A DNA stretch of 64,000 nt from Doryteuthis pealeii (GCA_023376005.1 CM042138.1:94537156-94601155); one strand, 5' to 3'. Numbered from the stretch's first letter, positions 34,401 through 47,489 are shown. The notes: a model not told the origin generated them from the sequence alone. Numbers and translations are program-made.

Positions 34401-37400
34401 GTACTATTCTACTTATCAAGTAAAATAAATTTATACTGGGTGAATAATATCAAAGCGACAGCAACTGATAAAGTTTTTTCTATGGGCTTTTATAATGCTG
34501 CAAAAAAATTAGAATCCTTAAAAGAATTTAAAAAATGGTTCATCTCTTAATAGTTGTCACAGTATTGCCCATTCCTCAGAGCAGTTCTGATCATTTTTAG
34601 TATACTTGTATTAGTCAATGGGAGAAAGGCTTATCACCTATAATAAATAACTAAATTTACCCCAAAAAATAAAATACTTTACACACCCATTTTTTCAGCC
34701 CAAAGGTTAGGGTGCATATTATACAGGAAAAATATATTTTTATTTATTTTATTATGAGCCTCACCATATTCAGGACAGGATCGGCATAAAGCAAGTTATG
34801 TCTATAGTCCAAACTAATGTTTTACATGGTAACGGAGAAACATCCACCGGAATGGGTGATTAGGATTTTGTTTCTCCTAATGAGAGATTATTGAATTTGT
34901 GTGAACATATTCTAAATACTGTAAAATTTGAGTTTTAAAGACAATTTTTATTTTTAGTCAGTATGAACCAATATAAGTTGAACAAAATGCTAAATTTAGC
35001 TGCTACATTCTGAAAATGTAGCATAAAAGACTCCCCTCACGAATTTCTTAGTCCAAAGTTAGAGATGTGCCTTATACACAATTACAGCATGTAAATCACT
35101 TCACCTGGCTTAAGATTTTAAATTTAAAAGCCTTGGGATTAAGATACTAGTCCAACTCATTACTTATGAAAAACACATTAGCTATTTGTGAATGCAGAGT
35201 GGCAAGTGACTGACAGTTTTAATTGATAAAGAAACTATCGATTGCATCTGTATAGACAATTACAGAGACTTACAGTTGGAAGAAATAAGTTTTCATTACT
35301 TTAATATGTCAAAAATAAATCCAATCAATACTCCATTATATATACTAGTACAAAATAAAAAACACCCTCCGGGCGATGTAAAAATAGATTTTTGTGGGAG
35401 TAAAAAATTCAATGTCAGCAAGTTTGTACCCTAAGTGAGTAAAATCAAATTCATTAAAAGATTAAAAATTAAAACAATTTGAAGTGTAAACTTTAAATTT
35501 GTATTAAAATAAAACACTATAGATATATAATACCAGTCATGTATTTATTAAAACTTGTTTTAAAAAACAATGAGGACTGTCTAATGTTGCATGTTATGAT
35601 TTTGGGTAATGTTACGTAAGCAGTGATGTAATTTTTGTTACAGACAAAAACCGGAAGCGAATCTCCATTATTAATAGATATATAGATAAGAATACATTCT
35701 TTAATGGTATTTTCATGCCTTCTAACATGCCATCCCATGCAGGCTTGTTTGTTTAGATAAGTGGATAATTATAATCAGTTATTCTAAGCATCAAACACAA
35801 ATGAAAAGACAAAATTAAGTTATTACACACAAGAAATGTAATGCACTGAAATAATTTAATTGTATAGCTTTTGGTGGCATATTTAAAAAATTTTTTTTTT
35901 TTTTTAAAATGTTACATATGTAAAAATGGTAACAATGACAATCAAGTTTCTGCAAGTAATACTGAGGTATTCATCTTTGACATCAAAATACAATAAATAC
36001 AAAAATAAAACAACCTAATGATTAGATCATGAAAAGGGTAAAATTATTTCCTTTTGAGAAAAAAAAAAAAAAAAAAAATTTAATTTCCAGTTTTGTTTGA
36101 AAGTATGAACATTCCACGACAGTTGAAATATGGTTATGAATTGCTTTTATTTCAAATCAAGCATATTAAGGGTTTTTCTTTTCAAAAACTTGCATGAATT
36201 GTTTCTGTAGACATGCAATCTAAAATGGCCAATAAAATGAAATTGTTGAAAATGTTAAAACTTTATACAGGACAAATAAGAATTTGCACAAATTTCAAAT
36301 CAGTTGTCTTAAGATTCCTCTGCTACTATCAGTACTAGTAATGATATAAACAGTTAATGTTTAAATTTGATGGGGGGGTGGGACCTTGCAGATGTTTAAC
36401 TACATTAATCCTAAATAGAATTTTAATTACAATCTGTTACCTTAACTTAGCCATGCTTAAAATTATAATCAGTGCCAAAACTTATTTGGGTATTCAAGCT
36501 GCAGCCAGAGAGTAAAAGGCATAAAACTAAAAGGAATAAAAAATAATCTGAAAATATTCAAGAATTCGGAGAAAGAAAAAGTTCTTTAATATCCCCACCC
36601 ACTTTCACCAGGAAAGCCTGTAAATGAATTAACGCAATATAAGCAACTAACACTAGTACAATTTTTTTTAATTCATTGTTGGACCAACTTAGTTATGCTT
36701 TACAAGCCTTCCATAAATTGTGATTATAGAGGAGGGTTTACCCCAAGCCGATTTATACACACACGTTAATGGCACCAATGTTAAATTCAATTTTAGATTA
36801 ACAAACCCAAGGATGCAAAAGTTTTTTAGTTGGAAGAAAAAAAAATATCAAGAATTATCTTATTTAGCTCTACAAAATAACTCACTGTAGTTATTTAGTT
36901 TAATATTTATACCAAGTAACTAGTCAAACTGAATTCCACATCATTAAAGACCGATCTGACCTTGACATCAGCTTTTTATCCTATCTTTTTGAAACTATTG
37001 GAAGTTTAGATGAACCTTTCCCTCTTTAAATACACCATTAGTCTGATAAGAATTACTTTCTCTGTATTATCAATTAAAGTGAATGGTCCCAGAATGGATG
37101 TGGTTATTTTCCAACGATTTTGTTTCATACACAACCAAACTGGCTAAGTAATGTTTGTTTATATAAATACAATAATTTTAAAAATTAAAACAGATTTTAA
37201 AAAAAAAATAAAAAAAAAAAAATCTAAGTATAGTTACTATCTTAATAACTGACCAATTATGGAAATAGCGTCTACAAAATTTCAAATGTGTGCATTTATC
37301 AAATCCTTCCAGAACAGGCAGGAAGCAATACAATGTTCTTTTTTTTTTTTATAAGTAGAATAAACTTAGTTATTCAAAGCATTCTTTCTCCTAGACCAGT

Positions 37401-40400
37401 TGCTGTACAAAGTTTAAATAACCTATTTATTTACCTGCAGCAGGGAGATATAGGTAGATTCAGGTCTTTCCTCAAGGACATTAGCTGTAATTGAAACTTA
37501 ACTTTATTCAGGATTTGAAATTGGTTTACAAAGTCCATTTTCTATGATTTTATGCCATGTATAAAAATTTAATATATTAAAATTACTTTAGAAATGCCTT
37601 CAAATTCTAGACATCTTTAAATGGGTATCATTAAGATAACATTTCTTTAAGACACTACTGATGAAGACAGAAATGGATTTTTATCAATCAAATTAAGGAG
37701 TTAAAGGTTAATTTATCTAAAATAAAAAAAATTCTAATTTCCAAGAATAGATGTTATGCTATCAATTAAATACTAGGAAAGATTTATTTTGCAGTTTGTC
37801 AAAACTACAGTTATTCAACCAAAAGGAAGTCATTAAGAATCAGATATTCATTCACAGTGAGACAAATGTCTCATCTTCAAACAGTTGGATTCAACAAGCT
37901 GTGATGAAGTTATCTCATATACATTGGTTCTTACATGACAGAAAGAACTCCCTGCAGATTTCTGCAAGTGACCTAAGCCTCCTAACTGCTAAAAGTAGAA
38001 CACGGGTCACTGTAAAGAACAATATCAAGTCAGTAACTACTTGAGCTATTTATAACATCTACTTACAAGCTTTTTAAAAAGTGGACAGAGTACATAACTG
38101 CCAGTAAACATCTGTCAAAGACAGACAGGACTTTACCTGACAAAGTTAAGAGATTAAGTTATGAATATAGACAAATAGGAAATCTCAGATGAAAAATAAC
38201 CTAATAATGTGGTAAAAAACTAAGCTTTTTGAAAGATATCTAAGAATTAATATTCAAGCCAAGTTAAAGATTGAAATATTCATTAGATGAAACAACTAAC
38301 TTTCATATTAGAAAATTCTTAAATTGCAAGAATCATTTTAGTCAACTTGACTGCATTTAAGGCTCAATTTGAATGTATATTAAAGCACACTTTAAAACTT
38401 AAATAGTTACAATGTTTCTGACAATGAAGGCTAGGAAAACACTTTCACTATCAGAGGAAGAGTAAAGATTAAATCTTTAGGATTCCACAAGAGAAAAACA
38501 ACAAACTCAAAACTAAGATTAACAATAAACCTCCATTATGTATTAAATATAGCACTCCCAGTTTTTTTTTTTTTTTTTTAATTTGAGGTTATTTAATCAC
38601 AGTTACATAGACCTCTGCAAATGGAGTTCATAAACCGTTTGAAATATTCCCAGTGGTTCAAAGGTTATGAGAATTTACAGCCCTGAAATTGGCAGAACAA
38701 AAGTGGACACAATTTTGACAAAAAAAAAAAAAAAAAAAAAGGGGGAAGTCAAATCACAGACCAATTCAAAACAAGAAATTCAGTATTTAATTTATTTTTG
38801 GAGCAATTTTGATAAGACATTCTTAGGTAAAATGTATATTCTTTATGATTCTGCACTCAAATTCTATGTATCTATACTGTAACCCATTATTTAGAGAATA
38901 AGAGGTACAGATATCAGCATCTTTTTTTCTTTTTTTTTTAAGTTTACCACAAGATTATTCAACATTTTCATTTTAGTACTGCATGTATATACATATATAG
39001 TATTAATTTAAATAAATAACATCACTTTGAACATAAAAAATACCCTTTTAAATACCTACTATGTTGTATTATGTACAAGAAATAGAATACCTCTTTACAT
39101 AATCTTTTTTAAAAGAAGCCAGTACAGTGTGTTTTACATTTTAATGCTAACTCGTAAGTTTGTTCTTTCCAAAATTCAAAGTTTGACAAAAATCCTTATC
39201 AAAATAACTGACACTATCTTCTATTAATGATTTATACTTTTTGAAATCTCAACTCTGGTTGCTTATATTCTCGTTTCTATGGGTCGGAGAAGAAAATAAC
39301 TTCCTGCTAGTAGTTTAAGGCGTCTTCTAATTGAGTGTACAATTTTAAGAATATTGATAAAGATTAGCCACTTTGAAAAACAAAATGTGTAAAATTTAGT
39401 GCATTTTCAGCTGTTTGAAAAAAAAATACAATTTTAATTATAAAAAAATTATTCAATGGATAAAAATACATACAAATTACATATTTAGAAAGATTATTTC
39501 TTTCCAACCATATAAATATTTCTAAGATTTGACCAGAAATTTATGCAAGTTGAAATGATTAAGGTCCAAATTTGTCAATGTCCACCAAAATCAGCTAAAG
39601 TGCTGGGATTGCTATTAGGTATTAAGAATCCTCTATACCTGTCAGAAACCTGGAATAAGAGGGCTTAATTTCATTGGAATCAGTAAAAGTTTCATTGCTA
39701 ATATTACAAATGAATATAAATTTAATTTAATAATGAAATCAGCATCTTGTTTTATGTGCAAGAATTACCCCCCCCCCAATGGTGAACAAGTTTAGGTAAA
39801 TAGGTCAGGCTTTGGCCTATTTACCAAAACAGGGACTACAAAAGCCAGTTGCAAAAATACTTAACCCATTAAAACAAATGCCCTTGTTTGAGAACACTTA
39901 AATGAAAATCTCACTAAATACTTACATTTTGGTTACTTTAACAGATACTTTGCATTAATATTTATATCAATAAGAACTTATATAAATTTTATATAAGCAG
40001 TTTTACACATATATAACTCAAAGTCCTTGTTTGAGGACAGTTAAAATAAATATGAAATCTCATTAAATAAGCAGTTTTATACTTATTTAATGAGATTTCA
40101 TATTTATCTTAACTGTCCTCAAACAAGGACATTGGGTTATAATGGGTTAAAGGTAAAAGGACAGTACAAGTCAAAAATCCAAGAAAATAGATTAAGTAGA
40201 GAAAGAAAGAAAAACTTTTCTAAATGACAAAGCAACTATTGTATATGGATAACATGTCTTTAGCTTCAAAATTAGTAAAAGCCAACAAAGAATTAGAAAT
40301 TTTGCTTACTCAATTATTGGTACAATGCCCAAGTGCATTTTACAACTTCCTGTCAAAAAGGAAATTAAGGTGGCACTAGAATTAAATATTTTAAATTACT

Positions 40401-43324
40401 AATTAGTTTTTAGAATTCTAATTTGAAAAACTAGTAGAAAGCTCAAAATGTGACAATTTGCATACAACATTTATTAAGAGTAATAAGAATAAAATAGAAA
40501 TAATTTCTCATTTGAAAAGGGGAGCTTTAATCAAATACAACTGACATTTTAGCATTTTAAATATGAAATCATAGGTTTGTGTGTATATTTCTTTAAGCAT
40601 GGAAAAAAAAATTAATACAGAGAAATTTCCTAATAATTAAAAATGTTCCAAATATATTTTACTCAAGTGAAGATTTTAATAATAGGAGTTTGTCCTAAGC
40701 AAGTTGGTTTTAGATCTAATCAGAAGAAAAATCTGTATAAGTTGTCTTATTCACAAATGATATTTTACATTCTATCCAGAATAAACAAGTTTATGCAGTT
40801 TGGTAACACAAACCTATCTTCACTGTACAGTTTATCACCCACTCATAAGACATGATTGAACAATTTCAAGTATTACCAATACATCATTTAAATGATCATA
40901 TCCTAATTATGTTTAGGTTTGTAGTTGATCAAAAGGGAAGATCAAATTAATCAAATATGTAGAGTTCTTCAAATAGAACCAAAAGAAAAACTAGCAAAAA
41001 AGAATAGTTAGAATAATCAATTTAAAACAAATCTCAATGAAGCCTACACTTTTCAAAGAGGCTGATTGATAATATTTGTACAACTCTCCAGGAACGCCTT
41101 TTAAACTTCAAAACAATGCATTCTTAATTCACATAAGACTATAAAGCAAAATAGACAAGTTCATCTTATAATCTGCATAGTTAATCTCGCAAGCAAATCT
41201 ATACCATATTTATGTTCTAATATTAGGGAAATATGTAACTAGAATTTAAATTCAAATGTTAAAGAAATTAATGCTCCTTCATTTATTTAAGATTAGAATC
41301 CTTGAAACATTGTTCCAATAATTGCATTGAACTAATATGGGTTGATATTAAAATTAAACAGGCAGTCTCATCTCAAAGCTTAGAACAAAGTCCAGGATTC
41401 TTAAGCGTCAGAATCAAAGTAGTAAATGGTAATTAAAAAAATTTTTTTTTTTTTGTTAAAGTGAGATTGATTTTCTTATATATTCTTCAATCATTAAAAA
41501 GGAGGAAATTAATAGTTAGATAATTCATTCTTTTTTAAATCACCTAGTTATTTTATTTAATGCTATTATAGTTAAAATGTCTTCCAATTCTACTCAAAAT
41601 TAGTGTCCATAGCCGACACATTAACTGAATTTAGATCTAGAATTTTCCCTATATAGATGTAATATTCACGATTGAATTAAATGCCTCAACAAATTCCTGT
41701 TAAACTGTAAATTCTTTTGTCATTAGGCTACAGACTACGTAGGTTAAAAATCGTAGGCCAATAAAAACTCGCGAACTGCACCTATTTTTTAAATTATTAT
41801 TCAACTACCAACTAACTGGAAGCGTTCCGTGATGGAAATAGTAAACAAAATCTTTTGGAAATGATCAAAATTAAGGAAGTACGTGAATATTGATTAAAAC
41901 AATCTGCATTCTCACAAATTATGTCATTTTTTTTTTTTAAATTAGTAACATTAACACATTTTAACAGCTTACGAGGAAACTAAACTTCCTTTTCACTGGT
42001 AAATCCTCGTACTTTCGGACATTTCCGCACGTGAATATTTTAATATGAAATAATTACCAATTGTTTGAAATACACATTTTGAATTTAACGTAACTGAAGA
42101 ATAAAAAATTAAATTATAAGTTAGGATCAATTCAATTTTTAATGAATTATGTACATTCACAATTTAGAATTTTTAGATATGGAGCGGATTTTTATATTTT
42201 AAGTATTATTCACTTCATAGATCTTTAAAAAAATTAAAAAAATTTAAAAAAGTAGTCATTAGGAAAAAAATATTTGCCCAGATCCTTATGAGCTTATAGA
42301 AAATTAAAGCTTATCGTAATCAATATTTTTAGAGCGCCGGATAAAGACATTTTGATTTTAAAGAAACTTCTTGAACATCAAAGTCATTAAAAACTCCTTA
42401 AGCGTCCCAAAATCGTCCCACGCGAAAAATAAAGTTTTATATATTTATATTGAGAAATAAAAAGAAAGTCCAAAATTCGTAACAAGTAGCCTGTAAACAG
42501 TTTTTAAATTGGCGTTTAAAATTACTGCTTTCAAAAATCTGATGAGTGTGGGAAAATGCAAGTAAAAAATATAACAAAAACTTCTTATTCTTTAAATTAT
42601 TCGAGATTTTAAAATAACGCTACATTTCCTGAAGATCATTCACGGCGAGAGCGACTGCTGTTTGGGGAATATTTAATATTTTAGTTATATAGTTACGTTT
42701 TAAAATACATTAAGCAAATAAGAAAAACTGCTTACTAATGCATCGTGAGAGTTTTAGGGGTTATTAAACCAGCTAGCAAAGATATTTAGAAATTTCCTAT
42801 ATACCCTCGTAAAAGATTTCAATCCTGCACCATACAAATGTGACGGTTAAAAAAATTTTAGAAAAAAAAAAAAAAAAAAAAAAAAACGGAAAAGAAACCG
42901 TTTTCGTTTTTCTGTTCAACCCAATATTGGAAAATATTTATAAAAGTTATTTTAACGGCGGATGACTACTGCCCGTACATAGCATGCATTTTGTGTGTGC
43001 ATTGCATGTGCACCACCGTCTCCCCCATCACCATAACACGCAAGGAATGGCGTAGGTCTTCACACACACAAAAATAAATAAACATGCTTCCTAAATGAAG
43101 CATCTATTTTCAAAAATAAAAAATGTTTTTAGCTATGCGATCGATCGAATTTGTTTTTGTATACATGTACGTAGTAGTGTTCAACTGTTAATGTATATTT
43201 GTGCATAGTGATTAAAATTAATCCAGGGCACTAATGGTGAACGATGAAAAGAAAGTCATTACACACACACCTCCAATACAGCAGCTGATGGCAAATATTG
43301 TGCTGGGGGAGACAAATATAATTA

Positions 43325-43363
<39 letters not shown>

Positions 43364-45764
43364 ACCGAAATATAATTATACTGACAATACAGATCTAATT
43401 GTGGCGTGGGGAAGCTACGTGTAAAGGGAGGGAAGAAACGAAATCTGTCAAACCTAAATGGAATTTTCTAGATTGACCTTTTTTCTTACACAATGAAAAC
43501 AGGAAATATGAAGTTTTTGTTGGCCAACGAGTTATGGCGGAAAATGTGGCATAGTGAAGTGACGGAGAGAATATAAAAACATTTATTATTATTATTATAT
43601 CATTAATGAGACAATATTTGGGTATACAAAGGAAACGTTTACTGGCAGTCAAAATGGTTTCAAGGCAGCCGCAACTATAATCGGGGTTCATTTTATTATA
43701 TGCCGAGTACTTTAAATCGACCCCTCTTTATGTGACCAACTTGAAACGATAGAAAGAAAAAGCTGGCTATTGTAAGCATTGACAGGAGAGTTCCACTTAA
43801 GTTGAAATATTCTCCTCGCCAACAATTAAATATTTTTCATATTGACAAAGAAATATTTATATAACAGATTCAACCTAGTAAAACTAGAATAATTCTGTTT
43901 TTAGAAGAAAGAAAATACGTTAAAAAGCCAAGATCGATCCTTAGTCTACGACAATTAATAAAACCTCGACCATTGGCTTATCCAGCATGTAAAAATGCAA
44001 TTATCGCTAAGTCCTGGATTATTGTGTAAACAAAACAAATAAAAATGATCAGAGACGATTTCTTGAATTTTGAAGGAAGACTTGAAAGTATTAGGAAGTT
44101 TCAAGACAGAAAGGGTTTCAACGAATATGGAAATAAAGCCAGTTAGATACAGTAATGACAGCATTATTTTAATTACTTATTAGTAATTCCTTCCATTACT
44201 CCCTTTTTAAAGCTATAAAGAGATTTTATCCAAAATATATATATTTTTTTAAATAAAATAAAAAAGTTTCCGTAAGAAAATTATACACATCTTTAGAGTT
44301 CATTATTTAAGGCTTGGAAAAAAATCTAACTACAATGGTTTATGCAAATCAGCAATGAATGCTCACACGTCAGTTTAAGAATTGAAAAGCCAAGTACAGA
44401 GAAAAGCGAAAAATGAGACAAACAGATTAAATGACTTGCTAAAATTTAAGTATTAATGATTAACAAGTTGAAACCATTTTAAAAATGTAGTTTTGTTAAG
44501 GTTCACTACTGTTTACAATGAAATTGAATGAAAGTATAAGTACCGTATGAAACTGATTTAAAATGAAAATAAAGTGAAATTAATTATGTCATTTTTCCCC
44601 CAGAATTTTATACAAATTAAAAATAAAAATAATCAGAATTTTAAGGAAATTTTCGAAATTTACAAAGTTTTAAAACCAATAGTGGAGGGGGGGGGGACAT
44701 TTAAGGCGACAATAATTTTTTTTTAAATAAATAGCTAATTAGAATTTTCTAGAAAAAAAGTTTCTGAACACGTTTCTCAATAAAATCAATTACTGAATTT
44801 TTTTTATTTAAAATCCAAAAGATTTTGAGTGCATCAGGGGAGGAGGATAATACTGACCTACCTACATTAATATAATTAAATTAGCTGAGTCATTTTAACA
44901 GAAAAAAATATAGATATAAAAAAGTATACGTATTTATATATATATATGATGGGGAAAAATTAAATCAATTCCCCTTAAAAATATATAACTATTAATAATT
45001 CTTTATCCCATAAAATAACGAAGTTTGTCAAATTTGATCTGTCGTTTTAACGACAGGCTTTCTTTAAAAAGCGGAAAAAGAAAAAAAAAAGGGGGTGTAG
45101 CAATGACTATTATATCCAGCAAGCAAACAATAAGAGCCAGTTTTTTTTTTTATTATTTATTTTCCAGATTGTAAATAAAATTATAATTTCATTAAATTTC
45201 ATAAGTGAAGACATTAATAAAATTAAATTTTAAAAAATTTAAAAATTGAAGAAATATAAAAACGAAAAGGTTTTTCTTTAATCAGTTTTCTGAACAGTGA
45301 GCACGAAATGGGGACGAGTCTTTAGTCTTTCCTCTATGAATCATACAAAATGGATTTTTCTTCTAAGGCTTGGTCGCTAATAAATACAGAAATTAGCGAA
45401 CTACACAATAAATAAAATGATATTTTTAAGAACTATTTTTACACGTTTTTAAAGAACCTTATACGTTTTAAACATAACTTTAAGATTACAGGAAGGTTTA
45501 CACATTAAATAAATAAAAAAAAAAGCAAAAAAATAAAAAAATAAAAAAAGCGTCACATCAATGAAAGAGATGGACGACCGTCGACGCTGACAGTGGTTTT
45601 TATTTCACCAATCCTGCTACCAACAAAAGGGCAATATTTACAGGTTGCAGTTGCAAAGTGGCATTCAGTATATTTCATAGCCAATTTCATACACCATAAC
45701 CAAAGAAATTGGTGCTGAAAACACTAAAAAATCTTACCTTTTGCAACCTTCTGGTAGCTGCCAT
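31274..45764 (-). CDS. UBE2L3: UbcH7-like E2 ubiquitin-conjugating enzyme, complete (4 exons)
   Basis: Minus-strand exons 45764-45738, 33598-33503, 32413-32227 and 31428-31274 join into 154 codons plus TAA, the same length as human UBE2L3. Known function: it accepts ubiquitin from E1 on a catalytic cysteine and passes it to HECT and RBR E3 ligases in the cytosol and nucleus. Seen in sequence: MAATRRLQK start, [22 protein letters not shown] at 76-78, catalytic Cys86 in KGQVCLP, and C-terminal EKRPAD. Phe63 (E3 contact), Pro88 and His119 are all present; the last two are linked in the literature to the cysteine-only reactivity of this E2. All six splice ends are GT or AG. The N-terminal helix is the most diverged part ([13 protein letters not shown]). 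UBE2L6 is the nearest paralogue, but this matches UBE2L3 better. Confidence 0.97.
31429..32226 (-). other. UBE2L3: UBE2L3 intron 3
   Basis: A GT-AG intron of 798 nt. It contains an A run (31464-31496) and a MITE at 31838-32032. Confidence 0.9.
31838..32032. mobile_element. MITE with TACCATATATACTC ends
   Basis: Diverged relative of 19400-19607: starts TACCATATATACTCTTGTAT and ends AAGTATCTACAGTA. The interior shares CCTAATATTAGGC and a TGATATG-like subterminal element. Inside UBE2L3 intron 3. Confidence 0.65.
32227..32413 (-). CDS. UBE2L3: UBE2L3 exon 3 (catalytic)
   Basis: Sixty-two codons plus one base, between TTTTCAG and GTAATT. It carries [39 protein letters not shown] with catalytic Cys86, and [12 protein letters not shown]. 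The last G starts Val104. Reading on past the donor adds spurious residues. Confidence 0.97.
32414..33502 (-). other. UBE2L3: UBE2L3 intron 2
   Basis: A GT-AG intron of 1,089 nt, AT-rich, with G and A runs. No repeat family recognised. Confidence 0.85.
33503..33598 (-). CDS. UBE2L3: UBE2L3 exon 2
   Basis: A 96-nt phase 0-0 exon between TTTTCAG and GTAAGT. It encodes 32 residues, from [16 protein letters not shown] to [10 protein letters not shown]. The C-terminal GLIVP is invariant in UBE2L3; the helix before it has diverged from vertebrates. Confidence 0.96.
35345..35682 (+). repeat. Dispersed TACTAG-type repeat, short copy
   Basis: Begins TACTAGTACAAA, then CACCCTCCGGGC, and ends AAGCAGTGATGTAATTTTTG and GAATCTCCATTATTAATAGA. 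The same ends enclose 52363-54110, where the interior is expanded by a tandem array and a LINE. Confidence 0.6.
37395..37560 (-). repeat. tRNA-derived SINE fragment (family B)
   Basis: CCTAGACCAGTTGCTGTACA, then CAGCAGGGAGATA, then TATTCAGGATTTGAAAT; matches the middle and B-box end of the 21155 copy. Confidence 0.55.
38545..38790 (-). repeat. Unclassified dispersed repeat with internal homopolymer, copy 2
   Basis: Reverse-complement copy of 195-460 (TTATGAGAATTTACAGCC, GACCAATTCAAAACAAGAAA) with an internal A run at 38720-38740. Confidence 0.6.
39405..39600 (+). repeat. Dispersed repeat shared with a SUDS3 intron
   Basis: Same orientation as 14440-14620: ACATACAAATTACATATTTA and GTTGAAATGATTAAGG. 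Confidence 0.6.
39865..40146. mobile_element. TTAA-flanked MITE with internal hairpin
   Basis: Flanked by TTAA (39861-39864 and 40147-40150). The ends are CCCATTAAAACAAATGCCC and the complement of CCCATTATAACCCAATGTCC, then shared CTTGTTTGAG. A second near-perfect inverted repeat (40023-40071 and 40082-40130, 48 of 49 paired, 10-nt loop) fills the right half. TTAA targets are typical of piggyBac-type elements. Confidence 0.75.
45738..45764 (-). CDS. UBE2L3: UBE2L3 exon 1 (start codon)
   Basis: Nine codons, MAATRRLQK, then donor GTAAGA at 45737. The human start is MAASRRLMK, so the start codon is well supported. The context AACATGGCAGC around the ATG resembles a YY1-type motif, often found at start codons of housekeeping genes; that regulatory reading is inference. 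Confidence 0.95.
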
Positions 45765-45830
45765 GTTCAATATCTGCTCACTGAGTGGTGGCGCCCCCGT
45801 ACACTGAAAATCAAGGGCAGACAACTGTCT
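45765..45830 (-). promoter_or_regulatory. UBE2L3: UBE2L3 5' UTR and promoter-proximal GC-rich patch
   Basis: Immediately upstream of the ATG (minus strand) is a short GC-rich patch, ACGGGGGCGCCACC, in otherwise AT-rich DNA, resembling a GC-box. No TATA box is obvious. A TTTTCAG just before the patch could also be a splice acceptor of a 5' UTR intron. Transcription start is unknown. Confidence 0.35.
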
Positions 45831-45954
45831 GTTTTAAAGTGGTCTAAGGCTTAGCATGCCTGACAGGTAAATAGGTTGGGAGATAAAAATTGATATTATT
45901 GACTATTCACTAAAAAGCTTTCACCAATGAACTTACTACTAATTACAATAGAGC

Positions 45955-46075
45955 ACCTCTTGTAGACCGATGTTTAAGTTAGTAATTTTGCATACCACTG
46001 CTACTGAGTTCGATCCTTTGTTGGTGCTCTGTGAATCTGGCCTTGTGCCATTAATTAATTAATTAACTGGCCACC
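45955..46075 (+). repeat. tRNA-derived SINE fragment (family D)
   Basis: GAGTTCGATCC is a B-box-like element, followed by CTGGCCTTGTGCCATTAATT. A second partial copy follows at 46130-46230 (AAGTGGCCTTGTGCC). Confidence 0.55.
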
Positions 46076-46619
46076 ACCAACCAAAAACCAAACGTTAGTA
46101 GTAAATGATGTGGTTATATTATTTTATTTATTTATTTATTGCAAAATTCTGACTTCGACTCTTGCACAAAGAGATCCTTAAAAAGTGGCCTTGTGCCAAA
46201 TTTAGCCCGCCCAACAACTACTTCGTTAATTTAGTTACTTTTCAAGTAATGGGTAAATAAACATTAAACAACTTTATTTCCCAACATTTTTTTAAATAGG
46301 TCAGAAGTAAATTTTAGGTTTTCAGCTCTAAAAGTTATATCACCAAACAATAACATTTAAAGCAATTTCTGAAGATGAGAAAAATAAGTCATATAAAGAA
46401 TAAACAAATATTAATAAAAAAAACATCCGAACTTTATTTATTTATTCATTTATTTTTTTTAAAAATCAATTGAAATGGCGTGAAGATTGTAAAGGAAAAA
46501 AAACTGAGACGCTTAGGCGATCGTTAGCAAAGGAAACTCACCAGTAAGGTTTTTACTAGGTTTTACATAAAGGCCAAATAATTAGGATTAGGCAGAAGAG
46601 CACGCCTTGAAAATCATGA

Positions 46620-46720
46620 TAGCTTAACCTGGCACAATTGTGAGCACTCAGCTAAGATCGAACATATGTTATATAACTTGCAAAACAGGCTTGCTAACCA
46701 TTGGTCCATGGCGAGACTTT
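46620..46720 (-). repeat. tRNA-derived SINE fragment (family D)
   Basis: Inverted relative to 45955: AACCTGGCACAATTGTG, AGATCGAAC and GGCTTGCTAACCATTGGTCC. Confidence 0.5.
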
Positions 46721-46910
46721 TGTAGCACTTTAACAATTATTGACCATGAGGAATTATTTTAAAATAACCAACCAGACAAGTTGTTATATAAAATGAAATT
46801 TTAAAAAACTGAAACTAGGCCCTTCCTTAAACTTCCGTGTGGCGTGGTGAGCTAATGAAAAAATGTGTTCGTTACATCAGTCACAATGTAAATAAATAAA
46901 TATAAACTTT

Positions 46911-46913
<3 letters not shown>

Positions 46914-46957
<44 letters not shown>
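46914..46957. repeat. (CT)n microsatellite
   Basis: About 42 bases of CT, followed by CACACACAA. Confidence 0.98.
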
Positions 46958-46965
<8 letters not shown>

Positions 46966-47489
46966 ATGACTTTGTACAGTTTTTTACTAGCCAACTGTAA
47001 TGTTTTGACCCCACAAAAGGGGGCTTTTTGAGTTACAGACTGACTTTATTTCTGACCCCCCCCCCTCTTTGAAGACATTACATTAGTTTTTACACTGGCG
47101 ACACCAACAATCAGTTAAGGATGGTCTCTTAAAACTTAGAAGCCTTTGTGATTACCATAGTGAGTTTCTCTTTTATGCTTTACCGTTGACTTAAAACGAC
47201 AAAATAAAAAGAAATGAATAATGATTGGCTATTATAAAACATGACTTTTACTATTTTTATAAACTGTTTTTTGTCAGCAGACTGATTACAGTCTATTTCA
47301 ATGTAATCTACCCACGAAGATAAGGGTTTTCCGAGTTCATTTTTAATACGATGTACAGAAATATTATTCAATCAACACAAAATTGTTTTTCGATAAAATT
47401 GCTTTAAATTTTTCACTGAATATAATTATTTTTAACATATTTCTTTTTTTATGAGTTTAAATTCACTTATTTGATGGTTATTTAAAGTG

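Larger units (their letters stand above)
33599..45737 (-). other. UBE2L3: UBE2L3 intron 1 (12.1 kb)
   Basis: A GT-AG intron with no coding exon recognised. It holds dispersed repeats at 35345, 37395, 38545 and 39405, a TTAA MITE at 39865-40146, homopolymer runs near 36060, 42860 and 43327-43358, and otherwise nondescript AT-rich DNA, notably 40150-45700 and 33600-35300. Confidence 0.85.

Noticed and set aside
37637..37660. CTGATGA...GAAA at 37639 as another hammerhead
   Set aside because: Only five bases separate CTGATGA from GAAA, so stem II cannot form, and no complementary stem I was found.
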